Source: Zingiber officinale
Lineage: Eukaryota > Streptophyta > Magnoliopsida > Zingiberales > Zingiberaceae
Length of the DNA: 64,000 nt
Direction: 5' to 3'
Assembly (NCBI RefSeq): GCF_018446385.1
Contig: NC_055992.1
Location: 19,066,877-19,130,876, forward strand
The position numbers were made by a program, and so were the translations under genes. Of the stretch, positions 11,266 to 23,247 are shown piece after piece; positions within the stretch are counted from its first letter, which is position 1, and every line of letters starts with the position of its first letter. Below the pieces are notes generated by a model, which made no database searches, was not told the DNA's origin, and worked only from the letters and a program-made list of their open reading frames with translations.

Positions 11266-12540
11266 TTAGGTGTCAGGAGGTGGAGGATCATGGGCAGCAC
11301 GAAAATAGCCAAACATCCTAGTCTGTTGTGCCTCTAGCGTCTCTACTCGTCTAGTAATATCCTGACGAAAATCTACCTGCTGGTCCTGAAACATCATCTG
11401 AAGAGAGTCGAAATGACCAAAAATATAGTCTCGGAGCTGATTGAATGGATCACGAAATTGAGGAGGAGGAGCTGTAGATGAACTCGCCTGAGCGGCATCA
11501 AAGACAAGAGTCTGGGAATACTCAATAGCTAACGGTGGTATATAGGGCTCCTCTACAGCAATGGGAATGCCCTCAGCATCCACTGCTTCCTCGACTGGTG
11601 CAACATAGTATGGATGAGTACGCTTGTAAATCAGACCCTGAGGACTAGTCTTAATCCCAACCAAGGATATTTAACAATACCAATTAACTCAAAATTAGAT
11701 AACTCGATCAACTCACCATGCCCAAGACCTACTCCTAAGGAAGCTATGAAAGCTGTAAGGATATGACAATGAATCATGTGTACCTTAAACGAGGTACTGT
11801 AGCCAGAGTAGTAGATTATGGACTTAAAAACTCAATAAGCAAAATCTATATCTGGTTTATGCTTAAGGACATATATTAGAAAAAGATGAACAGGATGGAG
11901 AACTGCCTGATCTCTGGATGAAAGAGGATGAATGCATGAGACGACCATTTTGTATAATGCATTTTCATTTGGGCTTAGTGGGATTGAAGACATCTTCCTT
12001 GGTCGAGGACCTTGGAAGAAATCGGCATACATGAGGTCTAGTGTGAGATGAGAAAACGAATCGGGCAAAATGTCAGGATATGATGGATAAGGAAAGATCC
12101 GGGTAGTTGATGGACGCATGCGTAAGAAGCGAGAAAATATATTAAAATCAAACAACATATCCCTCGAAGCAACTCTAGTTTTAAAATGATATGCATCAAT
12201 CTCACATAAATTATGATAAAATTCAGTGCAAAGTGTGGGGTTATATGCATGCCTACAGAGAACCAGACTGTCTAACGAGTAATGGTGTATAATATCGACT
12301 ATTTCAGGACAGTAGGTTTGATAAAATGGTAGATCAAGGCATCTAGTACCCACAACTAAAAAAGTGTTGTTGGAAAAAGATTGATGCAAGTTCTTTGTGG
12401 ATAATCTAGGGTCTTGGCTAGGATTGGAGGAGCTAGCCTCCTTTTGGGTAAGTTTACACAGTTTTTCACTAAAAAAGAGAATAAAAAAATAAGTAAATGT
12501 GCGAAAAGAAAGAACTAAACTTCAATTCATACCGAGGCAT
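11266..12540 (-). pseudogene. Transposase_32-like gene with a possible 63-bp intron, degenerate
   Basis: The protein resembles the plant-wide 'putative plant transposon protein' domain (Transposase_32): EFYHNL, then a VASRDMLFDF segment and FSRFLRMR fit its EFY...VRG...FSPE..INRFL pattern. Its biochemical role is not known. A start ATG at 12540 followed by 8 coding bases, an intron with GT (12532) and AG (12470) ends, then exon 2 would keep the frame. The frame is closed by a TGA at about 11832 but reads on in the same frame for about 55 residues. It then needs one frameshift near 11665 to reach the C-terminal part (11664-11266), which has a coiled-coil-like end and Pro-rich tail. Two breaks suggest an old copy. 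The short intron is inferred from splice signals only. Confidence 0.6.
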
Positions 12541-12632
12541 GGCTTATGAAAGCAGAAACTCGAAAAATCGTTGGATAGATGTGAAGAAATAGGAAAGGAG
12601 AGTTGTATGAAAGATTTAGGTTCTGTGGGTGT

Positions 12633-12966
12633 TATATAGACCTCGATCGATCGACCGATAAGCGGTTCGATCGACCGATAAGCAATTCGGTCGACCGATC
12701 CAATAAATTTGTTGTCATCCGAAGCCGAATGTTAGATGTTTGGTCGACCGATCCAAGAGGTTCGGTCGACCGATAACTTAAAGATGCATGGTTTTCCGTG
12801 CACCAACACAAAATGAATGGTGGATCATAAAGTATTCGGTCGACCAAAAATGGTGATCGGTCGACCGATGAATTTATTGTTCATCCGTTTAAAAAATATA
12901 TATAATTGACTGGTTCAAAACAACGTCTGTTCGGTCAACCGGTAAGTATGATCGGTCGACCGATCA
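12633..12966 (-). promoter_or_regulatory. Palindrome run and TATA box in front of the transposase-like gene
   Basis: About nine copies of CGGTCGACCGA-type palindromes (TCGATCGACCGATAAGC, TTCGGTCGACCGATCC and variants) occur between 12643 and 12966. On the minus strand they are followed by TATATAAC (about 12633-12640), then about 90 bases to the proposed start ATG at 12540. The layout matches that of the Copia LTR promoters in this window, but it stands inside the element. Confidence 0.65.
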
Positions 12967-13565
12967 TTTTTTTTTAAATGATTTTTCATTAAATAATTTT
13001 TTAGTTTAAGTTTAAAGTAATTTTTTAAGTTTTTTAAGTTTAAAATGATTAAGTTTTAAGTTATGTTTAAAATAATAACTTTAGTTTTTAAAATAATTTT
13101 AATTAAGATGTTAAAATAATTTTAATTAATTTTTAAAATACTTTTAATAATTTTAATTAAGTTGTTAAAATAATTTTAATTTAGTTTTTAAAATAATTTT
13201 AATTAATTTTTTAAATAATTTTAATTACATTTTAAAATAATTTTAATTTAGTTTTTAAAATAATTTTAATTAAGTTTTTAGAATAATTTTAATTAAGTTT
13301 TTAAAATAATTTTAATTAATTTTTTAAAAATAATTTTAATTACATTTTTAAAATAATTTTAATTAAGTTTTTAAAATAATTTTAATTAAGTTTTTAGAAT
13401 AATTTTAATTAAGTTTTTAAAATAATTTTAATTAAGTTTTTAAAATAATTTTAATAATTTTAATTAAGTTTTTAAAATAATTTTAATAATTTAAATTAAT
13501 TTTTAAAATAATTTTAATTACATTTTAAAATAATTTTAATTAAGTTTTTTAAATATTGAAAAAGG
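12967..13565. repeat. AT-rich tandem array in element D
   Basis: About 25 units of roughly 22-24 bp with consensus 'ttttaaaataattttaatta'. Unit borders are blurred by small length changes in T runs. Related AT arrays occupy the matching place in elements B (5099-5210) and C (25250-27970). Confidence 0.85.
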
Positions 13566-14199
13566 TTATTGCACCCACGTTAAATTCAAACTTAGCTTTT
13601 GGTTAATCAAGCAGGCTTCCTAAGGATAAGTTTTCAGTTCAGTGGTGAGGCATATGACCTTCTTATGTATCAACGGTGGACCACTAGCTGAAGACTTTCC
13701 AAACTGTTCCCGCTCAAAAAATTTAATACTAAATTTTGATCTAACTAGCCCATGTTTGACTGGGGTAGCTTCGATCAGATCTACTAAGTCTAGTGCACCA
13801 GGTAGAAAACACAAGATACAACCTAGACATGTCTTCGACAAAGTTTCCTTGACATACTATCATCTCAATCCATCCCGATGCTATGTTGTAGGGTTTGTTA
13901 AACCTTTTTTATCTAACCATTCTAAGCAAAAAGTAAACCTAATCATAAGTGTATGAGTTTGGTTAATCATGTTGGTTGAATTGTCTTTCTAGTTGCTTCC
14001 CCTGAGTCATAGCTTAGATAAGGTCTATCTAAGTAATGAATTTGACTCTTAGGGATTAAGTATAGGTTCGATTTAATTGGTTTGGTTAAATATTTTGTTT
14101 GGACTCATGCTTGGACTTGACTTCTAACATTTTGACTAATAAATGAAAAGTATGATTTGTTTGTTTGTTTAGGGTTGTAACCAAGTCCTGATTTGTTGT
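13566..14199 (-). other. Inter-ORF region of element D (left of the inserted Gypsy LTR)
   Basis: On the minus strand this matches the conserved gag-pol linker of B and C in short blocks ('gacatgtctagg', 'tacctggtgca'). No convincing frame is present: the 73-residue frame at 13620-13841 has no recognisable domain. Confidence 0.5.
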
Positions 14200-16513
14200 T
14201 GTAACGACCCGCCTCCTACTGTCTAGGCTGCGAGGCCTGGGGTTACATTATGCTAAACTATTTTGTGCGGAAAGCTGAACTAATTAAGAATTCTACTATT
14301 TGCTATAAAATATGGAGTTCAAAGTTCACCATACTTTTTTTTCTTTCATTGCTATACACATACTAAAGAAAGGAACTTAAACTTTCTATTTGATCAAAAG
14401 CTGAAATTAGACACTTCTAGCTGAAATCAGACATTCCAATTGATCGGCTGATCGATTGGAGTTATCTGATCGATCCACTGATCGATTCAACCTGCTACTG
14501 TGCACGGTGTCAATTCTGGATCGATCGGCTGATCGATCCAGCCTAGCCAATCGATCCGATAATCGATTCAAAGGCTCTCTGTTCGAGGAAATTAATTCCA
14601 GATCGATCGGCTGATCGATCCATGGCCGATCGATCAGTTGATCGACTCATCAGCTCTCTGTACGCGGAAGTCATGTTTCAATCGATCGGCTGATCGATCG
14701 AGGACTTCTCAATCGATCAGCTAATCGACTCAGCTGCTCACTGTTCGCGGGGAATCACCTCCCAATCGATCTCAATCGATCAGCCGATCGATTGGGTTTC
14801 TGATTTCACTGAAATCCCCCACGAACTCATACAGAACTTTCAGAACTCAACTAAAACATCAAACAATACCACTAGACAGGTTATTATTTATACTTTGCTA
14901 ACTAATATCAAGATAATTAGTAGTCTAAGCATGGCATAATACATACTTTCACAATTCATGATACCTAGCATCCTAAAAGTGCAGGGAAGTAACAACATAA
15001 GGAAATACTAAGTTTTTAAGTTGGCTAATTCCCAAAAATCTTTATTTCAGGTTCCTTCTCACACACATCTGATCGCATTGCCCTCCAGCCTCCGCTAGTC
15101 CATCTTCCCTTTACCTTTATCTGCAGTATAAGGAAAAAGGAAACTATAAGCTTGGGAGCTTAGTAAGAACCATCTACCTCACAAATACATGCATTCGAAG
15201 AAATCATGTTTTCAAGGATGTTTTTTTGAAATACATGCTGATGATCATGCTGAAAAATGCTAAAATATGGCATATGGACATACAAGTCGTGCTAATCAAT
15301 TACTGAACATAAAGCTATTCATTGTATCAACAAGCAAACTAAACCGATACATAAGCTAAGCTATTTGTTATAACAATAAGAAAACTAAATTGAAGCTAAG
15401 CTGTATTCACATATCTGGTTTGTGAAGTTTGAAAAAACTATTTTCATAAATAGATAAAAATAATAATCATGCTGCTGATGGGCCCGACAACTGTACTTGC
15501 TATGCGCGCGTCCCTAACTAGACCCGAGGTAACTAGTCCCGAATCTAGTAGGGTTTACTAGGTTATTTAAACCTAGGGACGACTATGGGAGCCCAACCCA
15601 AGGACATCTGAGAGTCCAGTATAGTGCCACTGATAAAAGTAAAATACTGTTCATAACTGATTTATCTCATCTTGCTTTTACTAGGTTATCTAAACCTAGA
15701 GCTAGTTTATCTGAACCTAGAGGCGATTATGGGAGCCCACCCATTGGACCGTAGTCCCATATAAACTGAAACAAGACTATGTACGTTATTTAAAAATGCA
15801 TCTATAGCATTTATCTGGGTTATTAAAATGCCTACTGTGGCATATAACTGTGCTAGTCATTCTATCGAGCACCTGGTGTACTCTAATTCTACACATGGCT
15901 GAACTAAGAATGTAGAAACACACGGTTAGCTACGCATACTGCAGGTGAGGGGTTATTTACATCCTGCACCAAGTTTTCTTACAATCCGATCGCTAGGTTT
16001 CCGGAGAAGAAGATCTCTTCGGCGATCCTCTTATGTCTACGTGTTCTTCTCACGGAGGGGAGCGTCCTCGTGCCGGAGTTGTCGCCGGAGGGTGCTCCTA
16101 TGACCCTAGGGATTGAACCCTAGGTCTTCTTGAGGTTGTGCACCGAGAGGGTGAAGAAGAGAGAGAGGTTCGGCGGTGAGGTTTGAGGGTGAGGAAAGTT
16201 GTCGATCCAAGAATAATAAATTCCCTCTTAATTCCCCTATTTATATTAAGTGATTAATACATCCCAATTAAATCTTAAATATAATTGCTCTCCTCTCCTT
16301 TCAGCACACCCCTGCTGGGGCCCCTTAATTACTAAGTCACCCTATAAGTCATAGAGTTCATAGGTCGCGGGTTCAATTCCCGCTTAGGCTGTTTTATGTT
16401 TTTATTTAATTTTGCTACTTCTGCTACTCCAAAAATTCTATAAAAATATTCTAAAATTTCAGAAAAATCATAGAATATTTCTAAAATTGATCTGAGAATT
16501 TTCGGGCGTTATA
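14200..16513 (+). mobile_element. Gypsy-type solo LTR (2.3 kb) inside element D
   Basis: Starts TGTAACGACCCG and ends GGGCGTTATA, the typical ends of Tekay/Del-like Gypsy LTRs (last bases mutated from ACA). Flanking pentamers GTTGT (14195-14199) and ATTGT (16514-16518) differ at one base and fit a 5-bp target duplication. There is no internal region, so it is a solo LTR left by recombination between two LTRs. Near its 3' end, 16361-16388 holds a tRNA T-arm-like hairpin (GCGGG-TTCAATT-CCCGC). Gene content: none. Confidence 0.75.
14438..14796. promoter_or_regulatory. Palindrome run in the Gypsy-type LTR
   Basis: At least nine palindromes of the type CGATCGGCTGATCGATCC or AATCGATCAGCTAATCGACT, in close pairs spaced by 10-20 bases, with 'ctgttcgcgg' words recurring between them. 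A possible TATA-like sequence ('ttatttatac') lies further on at 14884. The motif differs in sequence from the Copia ones but has the same organisation. Confidence 0.6.
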
Positions 16514-16712
16514 ATTGTACACAGCTCGTTGCGATCCAAGTACCATATTTAGATACTTGGACCCCAGTTCGAACTTTTCCAACGTTTTCTTGAGTCGCTC
16601 GACTTAACCTTTCAAATCGGAATTTCTTCCTCAAGTTTTTGAACTTGAGCTGAAGTTTCGTCATGAACTTGGTTAGTCGAGTCACTCAAGTTAACTTGTT
16701 GCTTAAGGTGGT

Positions 16713-17923
16713 CTATTTCCTTAAGTAACAAGTTATTTTGTTTTTTAGATTTTGACATTTTTTAAACAAACATTTAACTACTTTAAGCAAATTAGACTTA
16801 GAATAAATCATTACTATATTTGGATCTTCCGATCTGTAGCTTCTCTCGGAATCAATGTCGATCTCGGACTCATACACTTCATCGGACTCGGAGTTGGAAT
16901 CTTCGTTTCTTGCCATAAATGCAAGATGGCTCGAATGCTTTGTTTGCTCCGTGTCGAATTCATCGGAAGAAGTCTTGTCCCATGTCGCTTGAAGAGTCTT
17001 CTTTCGTCTTGTTGATTTAGGTCTTTCTTCCTTCTGATTTGGGCATTCATTTTTGAAATGCCCCTTCTTGTTGCATCTGTAACAAATCATTTCTGATTTG
17101 TTTTTGGTCTGGTTGAGAGGTGTCTTTTTAGCAGTTCTTCTGAATTTCTTCTTCGTCCGAAGTCTCCGGACCATGTTGACCAGTTCTTCTTCATTTGTCG
17201 AGTCAGAGTCTGACTCACTTTCTGACTCGATCTTTGTTTTTGATTTTATTTCCTACCTGCATACAAAACTACTCCTTTCTCGACATGGCTTACGTTAGAT
17301 TGTTTGTGTAATTCCAACTCACAAAATAATTCATCTAACTTTAGAATTGAAAGATCCTTATAAACTTTGTAAGCATCTAAAATTGATGCCCACAAAGTAT
17401 TCCTCGGAAAGACGTTCAACGTGTACCTTATTGTGTCACGGTTTTCCAAGTTGTGTCCGATCAGATGTAGGCCATTTAGGATGTCCTTCAGTCGGGTGTG
17501 TAGTTGCGAGGTCGTCTTTCCGGGAAACATTTTAATGTTAAACAAGTTATTTAAAAGTAAATCTCTTTTATTTACCTTAAATTCGTTAGTCCTTTCGTGT
17601 AGTTTGACTAGAGAGTCCCACAGTTCTTTAGCGTTGTCATAGGGGCCAACTTGGTTCAACTCCTTCATTGTGAGCTCGCACTGAATGGTATTGATCGCCT
17701 TATAGTTCAGTTGCACTTTCTTGATCATTGGGGGAGCCCACTCTTCTGGTTCTAATAGTGTTTCGGCTTTCGTCGGAGGAGTGTAGCCTTTCAAGATCGT
17801 GAGGCAAAGCTCGATATCGGACTTCAAGGAACACTCCATTCTATTCTTCCAATAACTAAAATTTTCTCCTTTAAATAGTGAAGGTCGGACAATACTGTAA
17901 CCTTGTTGATATGAGATCGACAT
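16713..17923 (-). pseudogene. Gag of element D (UBN2-type, one frameshift)
   Basis: Start ATG at 17923. The N-terminal part has FKGENFSYWKNRMECSLKSD, the hallmark of Copia Gag (DUF4219/UBN2 domain), then AKELWDSLVKLHE. After residue 225 the frame is closed, and the protein continues in another frame from about 17250, with an acidic Ser-rich stretch and a CCHC zinc knuckle CYRCNKKGHFKNEC, to a stop at 16713. Gag packages the element RNA into virus-like particles in the cytoplasm. The single frameshift near 17250 makes this copy defective. Confidence 0.8.
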
Positions 17924-18080
17924 CCTTGCAAGAAAAGAATTAAAGAAAAAATATTTCCAAGACTTTTGTCTTGGGATTAGTAGTGCTTGAAAAATAGAAA
18001 TGAGAAAAAAAATATTCTAAAAGAAAAGAAAAAGTTTTTTTAAAAAAATGCTTTGAAAAATGGTTAAGTTATTTCAGAGC

Positions 18081-18099
18081 TTACGAGACTCTGATACTA
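18081..18099 (-). other. Primer binding site of element D (decayed)
   Basis: On the minus strand 'TAGTATCAGAGTCTCG' follows the LTR end. It matches the initiator-Met tRNA 3' end complement (TGGTATCAGAGC) apart from a few changes. It primes minus-strand DNA synthesis. Confidence 0.7.
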
Positions 18100-18101
18100 A
18101 T

Positions 18102-19530
18102 TATTAGATCGAATGGGTGCGATAGAGGAGGGGGTGAATATCGCGCCTTTTTAAAACTTCTCTTTTTCTTTGAAAGCAGAGTCGTGCACAGCGAAAAGTA
18201 AAAAGAAAGACAAGCTTATTTACTTCGTTCGAAGTCTAGGTCGACTCCTACTCGAAGGCCCGCGATCCTTGATCGCACTGATGACCAATCCACTATAACC
18301 CTCCTTTTCAAAATCCCCAGAGAGAAGCAGAACATACAAAATGAGCAAGATAGTAACAACCTACTATCTTGCTTAAGTTAATTACAATGCAAGCTAATAA
18401 AATATACCGACAAGTAATACAGTTAAAGCTTTGGTCGGCACTATTGGATGGAGTGACTTGCAGAGCTGATGAAGACTTGTAGCACGAGTATCTTGCAGAA
18501 GAGAACTTCAGTAGATCAGAAAGTGTTACGCAACCTCAAACCTCAAGAATCTTTTTATAGGTGTAATGGATGTTCAGTCGACCGATCCCTCTGTTCGGTC
18601 GACCGAACCAGCTCCCTTCCTTCCTAGCTGGAGTCTGATGCTGACTCGATCTCTGGCATTAATTGTTCATTAAGGGTTCAGTCGACCTATCCCTCTTTTC
18701 GGTCGACCGAATAGGCTCCTTCCCTATTCGTCGAGATTGGTCGAGATCCTCATTTAATGCTGGTTTAATGTTGATTGGTTCGGTCGACCGATCCATGGGT
18801 TCGGTCGACCGATCAACCCTTCTTTCCTTTTACTTCTGATCAATGTTGTTGAACTGACATTGCTGAGTCATCATGGTTCGGTCGACCGATCAAACTTTGA
18901 TCGGGCTCTGATATGTTCTGGTCTGATTTGAACACTGCCTTGATTTCTTCTTGTTCGGTCGACCGATCCTCCGGTTCGGTCGACCGATCCAGCCGGACCT
19001 ACAACACAGTGTTAGACAAAAAAGAATCCTGCAAAATAGATGTTAGTACAGTAATAATATTATAATGCATGAGTAATATAAAAGACAACAGAACTGTCAT
19101 GATCTCAACTTTAAAACCTTCCCGGTTTCTTCAGTTGGATCAGCGACGTAAGGTTGTTCCATTCTGGAACCCGACCTCATTGTCGCTCTTCCAGTTGCTT
19201 ACCTTAACCTATCTGCCAAACTTAGATCCTCCAAATCTAATTTAGACTTTTCACTTAGCTTTGATCGGCTCGCCAGGACTTGTCTCTTGATCTTCGGTCC
19301 TCCAGACCTCTCGATCACACCGCCAAGCATCGGGTCCCCTCGACCAGCTTGGACTTGCACCTGGGTTCTACGATCTGCTAAGATTTCTCCTGCCTAGCCT
19401 CCAACTAGGTCTTTTCGATTGAGTAAACAGTCTGCACACTCGGTCAACTTGTTAGATCATAACAAGACTTAACTTAAACCTTTGACAACATTAAAACATA
19501 GGTTTGATTCTGGAGCAACTTGCACCAACA
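18102..19530 (-). repeat. 5' LTR of element D (1429 bp)
   Basis: On the minus strand it begins TGTTGGTGCAAG at 19530 and ends GATCTAATA at 18102 (terminal CA mutated to TA). It is the same family as the solo LTR at 28270-29851: both share the 'gcgacaatgaggtcgggttcc' type segment, the palindrome run, the TATA box and the 'cgcgggcctt' segment. Confidence 0.82.
18551..18990 (-). promoter_or_regulatory. LTR D promoter: GGTCGACC palindromes plus TATA box
   Basis: About nine copies of TTCGGTCGACCGA(T/A)CC, mostly in pairs about 10-14 bases apart, lie between 18574 and 18990. On the minus strand they lead to CTATAAAAAG (18560-18551). The pairs sit on both sides of unrelated spacers, so the palindromes are conserved while the spacers drift. 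Confidence 0.7.
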
Positions 19531-19642
19531 TAAACAACATGCACCACGGTACTGTCTTGAATATGTGCAGTGAGTTCGTTTATAATTAGTATAAAAAGAG
19601 ACTTAGAGTTGATCATTGATGTAACTCTATCTTTATTGGAAA
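19531..19642 (-). pseudogene. RTE LINE reverse transcriptase, fragment 3
   Basis: On the minus strand this continues the LINE reverse transcriptase that starts at 34.7 kb: FPIKIELHQ and a PWCMLF segment fit the FPI..GLHQGSALSPYLF...VPWCMLFADD part of plant RTE elements. It is cut on the left by element D, exactly before the catalytic Asp-Asp, and on the right by a Gypsy-type LTR. Confidence 0.7.
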
Positions 19643-22600
19643 TGTCACGCCCCCAGAGGAGTCCCTACCGACAAAATTTCGATAGCATCTCCCCTGTATC
19701 GGTGACAATATGAAGCAATATACATACACACAACATATAACATATTCAACAACCCATATGGCTAGATATAAACATAACCACACAATATAATAAGTCCACA
19801 CGGCTGAAAGTAAACACACAACCACGCAGTATGATAAGCACACATGGCTGAAAGTGAACACACAACCCCACAGTATAATAACAGCCCACACGACTGGAAG
19901 TAAACACGGCGAAAAAATCACAAAGAAATACGAATATAAGACCAACCAAGTCACTAACTAAAATACCTACAACCACCAGACTAGACTCCAAAATCCACAT
20001 CGAGTTATTCAAAAGAAAAATATGCAAAATTAACATACCACCCAAACAGTAACAAAACCAAAAAGAAAATCATCCTCGAATGTGACGTGAGACTGGCAGC
20101 CGGGACTCTCCAAGCATCCATGACTCATCTACCTGCTACCTGATGAAAGAAAAATCATTTTATGGGGTGGTGAGTATTGGAACTCAGCGGGTAAAGGAAA
20201 GTTGGTGCATGAACATAATATCCAAGTAGATAGTGTCAACAGTATACAGTCTCATAAAGGAAATAGCATATACTAAATAAAATCACAATAAATGTTCGTA
20301 CTTGTAACTATATCCTAGGCTAGTAAAATTAGGAATAAGACAACTCTGCTACAGAGCTACTCATAACTACAAGGGAAACATGTAAGGTATATACAAATTT
20401 CCAATAAATAAACCAAGGTCTGAACACCTACAATAAGTGTACATCTTAACATAAGTAAGCATAACAGCAAAAGTGAATAATAGTAGTAAGCGATGACAGC
20501 ATAAATATACCACAGCAGCATAAGTAAGCAATAACAGCATATGAAAACATTGCAGCCAAAGCAAGTATAATAACAGCGTATGCACGGATGGTCACCCCGC
20601 CCACCTCTCTGCACCACGACTCCTATATGGTCGAGAGGTCGGATCAATGACAACTGTACCACTCAAAGGCCGCCACGACTCATAAGTGACCTAGTGGATA
20701 GGTGCTGAGTAGCTAACTAGCTACACAGCAAAGGGGGTCCCCGCTACTCGCAACTCCAGCAACCACTACCCATGAATGGTCGAGTGCGGCACGACAGGAC
20801 AAGCGACATCTGCTCCAACTACCACTCTCTCGAGTGGTCGAGCGTGCGACCCTAATTAACGTCTCTCTCGACCGCAAGGGAGAATTTGTCGTTAACACGT
20901 CTGCAATGATATGATGCGCAACATACAACAATCATCATACAAATATAAGCAGAAATTAGATATGCTACATGAAGCCAGCATGCTCAATACGGAACATAAA
21001 TAAACAACAATAAAAAAATGCAAACATGGTATCTAGTATCTGCTACGTATCATGGATAACAACAAGAGACTGTATAGATATTGAAACGAATATCTCAAAG
21101 ATCGAGTGGAAGTATCAAACGTAGGAAAATAAGAGTGGAGTCAAGCTAAAAGTAGTTTCTATCCAAAGATAGCTCATGCACTAAGTTCAAAGAACTAAAG
21201 AGTCAAAGTAAGAAGTACCTGCCTTTATACATAGACCATGCTAATTAATCCCACATCGAGATGCTTGTCTCGAATCAAAATCATGAAAATCACATGATGT
21301 ACAGTTTATCTAATCATGTTATACATCAACTAGCTAAACCTAGTTCCCAAAACTGATAAGGTAACTCTCCATCGCAATGATTATTAATCAACACTAATCG
21401 CCGATTTACCTCGATTAATCCAATCAATAAATCCTTAATTAAAATCCACACCATCTAAATATATCCCAAGAGAAACCAGAATCACTAAAGGCAAAGACAC
21501 CAACCAAGAATCAAATCCAAAACTTCATCGTCTCAAATCTAACCGATCATCGACAAGCCAAGAGAAACGGGAGCAGCATAAAGAGCATAAACCTATCTCC
21601 CATGTTCATAGCTATCATGAAAGAACACCAAAATTCACGTTGAAACAACCTCCAATTCAACCCACTCTATTCTAAATTCAATCACACGGCAATAGTACAT
21701 GAAACCACCAGGAAATCATGATAGAGTCTACTAAAATTCATGCTCAAAATCCCATAGTTAATCGAAGAGGCAAACAATATCGAACAGTATCCACACAAGA
21801 TCTACAACCAATCGATGAAGCACAACAGAGCATCCTCGATCCAAAATTAAAAACTCCAATAATTTGACCAAAACCTAAAGAGGAATAAGAAACAAACACC
21901 AGCCAATTGACCAAAACTTTCAAAGGAAACAGGAGGGAGCAAATCATCCTTAAGATTATCCCAAAATGCCCCCTATAATTCAATCCAGATCACAAGCCAT
22001 CAAGAAGCAACCGATCAAAACTAGCTCCACCCACCAATACTCATATCCCTTACGAAAATCCATAGAAATTCATAGGATGGAAGAAGAACTCGCTGAAAAG
22101 ATCAATTCACAACCCAAAAGCAACAGAGCAACATCAATTACAACCAAAATTCCTAAATTTGATACGGAAATCAAATCAGCAACATTCGATGGAGCACGAA
22201 CAAACAAGAACCGTAATAACATCATGGAACCCCAAATCACAGCTCATTCCACCAGAAAGCCAATCATACTCGACAATCACCATAAATCTAAGCATCTACC
22301 CCTTATTCATGGAGTTCATACCAATATACAGGATGTACTTGTTGGCTAGCTTTCGTCATGGCCGGAGGTGGCAGTGGATCGGGCGGTCGACGCTAGGGAA
22401 GAGGGAAGAGGTGGCGTCTGGGGTGCTCGTGCAAGGAGAGGATCGACGACGCTGGGGTGCTTGCGTGAGGAGGAGAGCCGGTGGCGTCTTGGTGTTTGCG
22501 TGAGGGAAAGATCGCCGGCTATTGCTCGAGAGAGAAGAGATCACCGGCGACTGTGGCTCGGCGGCTATGGTGCCCGTGTGAGGAGAGGTCGACGGTTGCG

Positions 22601-23074
22601 ATCTATGGGGCTCGTGCGAGGGAGAAGAGTCGCGACTGTGGTGCTCGCGTGAGGAGAAGAGGCAGTGAGGGTAATGGCTCGGGGACGAGGGAGAGGGAAA
22701 GGATGTAGTCGGCGGGTTTTGGGGAGAAAGGTTCGCGAGAGGGAGAGGGCTCGGGGACGAAGGAGAGGAGGCGCATTGCGAGGTGAGGCTCGGGGAAGAG
22801 GGAGCTCGGCACCGTGTGGGGAGCTAGGGCATGGGCAATGTATTAGATTTATAAAATTCGAACTTAGGTTTAGGAAAAATCAAAACCTAAATTTATTCAT
22901 CAATCAACTTCCACTTTTGGATATTCAAATAGACTTTCCTAAAACTCAATAATTAATCCCCTTAAAATACATCTTACGAGCTCCGAAAAATTCTCAAAAA
23001 ATTCCTAAAATTCTATTAAGGCTATTAGCCTATTAATCTTATTATTTAATTATTATCTGATTCAGTATTTTACA
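19643..23074 (+). mobile_element. Gypsy-type solo LTR (3.4 kb) inside the LINE
   Basis: Starts TGTCACGCCCCC and ends ATTTTACA. Flanks GGAAA (19638-19642) and AGAAA (23075-23079) fit a 5-bp target duplication with one change. The LINE reverse transcriptase frame joins across it. It contains the words 'tggaactcagcgggtaaagg' common in Tekay/Del-type LTRs, and a GC-rich region (22350-22830) of 'gtgaggagag' units. Long frames there (up to 127 residues) have no recognisable domain and I do not call them as genes. Confidence 0.75.
22360..22830. repeat. GC-rich degenerate repeats in the Gypsy-type LTR
   Basis: Repeated words 'gctcgtgcgaggagag', 'cgtgtgaggagaggtcgacg' and 'ctcggggacgaggag' in units of about 50-60 bp. 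The composition gives spurious open frames on both strands. Confidence 0.55.
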
Positions 23075-23079
23075 AGAAA

Positions 23080-23247
23080 TGTTTCAGTTACTCCACCTAA
23101 AGTCTTTTCTCTAGTCGTTACATGCTCGTACATATCCTTAATTAGTTCAATATATATTATATTAACATTTCTTTTTTCTATAATTCTCTATATAATTTCT
23201 CTTATAACTCTATCATAAGCTTTTTCTAAGTCAATGAATGTCATATG
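23080..23247 (-). pseudogene. RTE LINE reverse transcriptase, fragment 2
   Basis: On the minus strand MTFIDLEKAYDRVIREII followed by YIELIKDMYE and a TLGGVTET segment: the finger/palm part of RTE-clade reverse transcriptase. It joins fragment 1 (from 32833) on the right side of element C and fragment 3 (19642) across the Gypsy-type LTR. Confidence 0.8.

Larger units (their letters stand above)
10774..19530 (-). mobile_element. Element D: minus-strand Copia element carrying a transposase-like ORF
   Basis: Read on the minus strand: LTR (19530-18102), primer binding site, gag (17923-16713), an inter-ORF region interrupted by a Gypsy-type solo LTR (14200-16513), an AT-rich run, a palindrome run, a gene related to the plant Transposase_32 family (12540-11266), and a post-pol-like segment that ends where element B is inserted (10773). 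No pol domain is visible, so the transposase-like gene takes its place. The 3' LTR lies left of the window. The element sits in the reverse transcriptase of the RTE LINE, with TAAAC (19531-19535) as the expected target duplication. Confidence 0.75.

Noticed and set aside
16330-16391. tRNA gene
   Set aside because: Only a T-arm is convincing. No matching acceptor stem, D-arm or anticodon arm is present.
22159-22952. Several overlapping open frames of 70-130 residues
   Set aside because: They lie inside a Gypsy-type LTR in GC-rich repeats, run on both strands, and show no domain.
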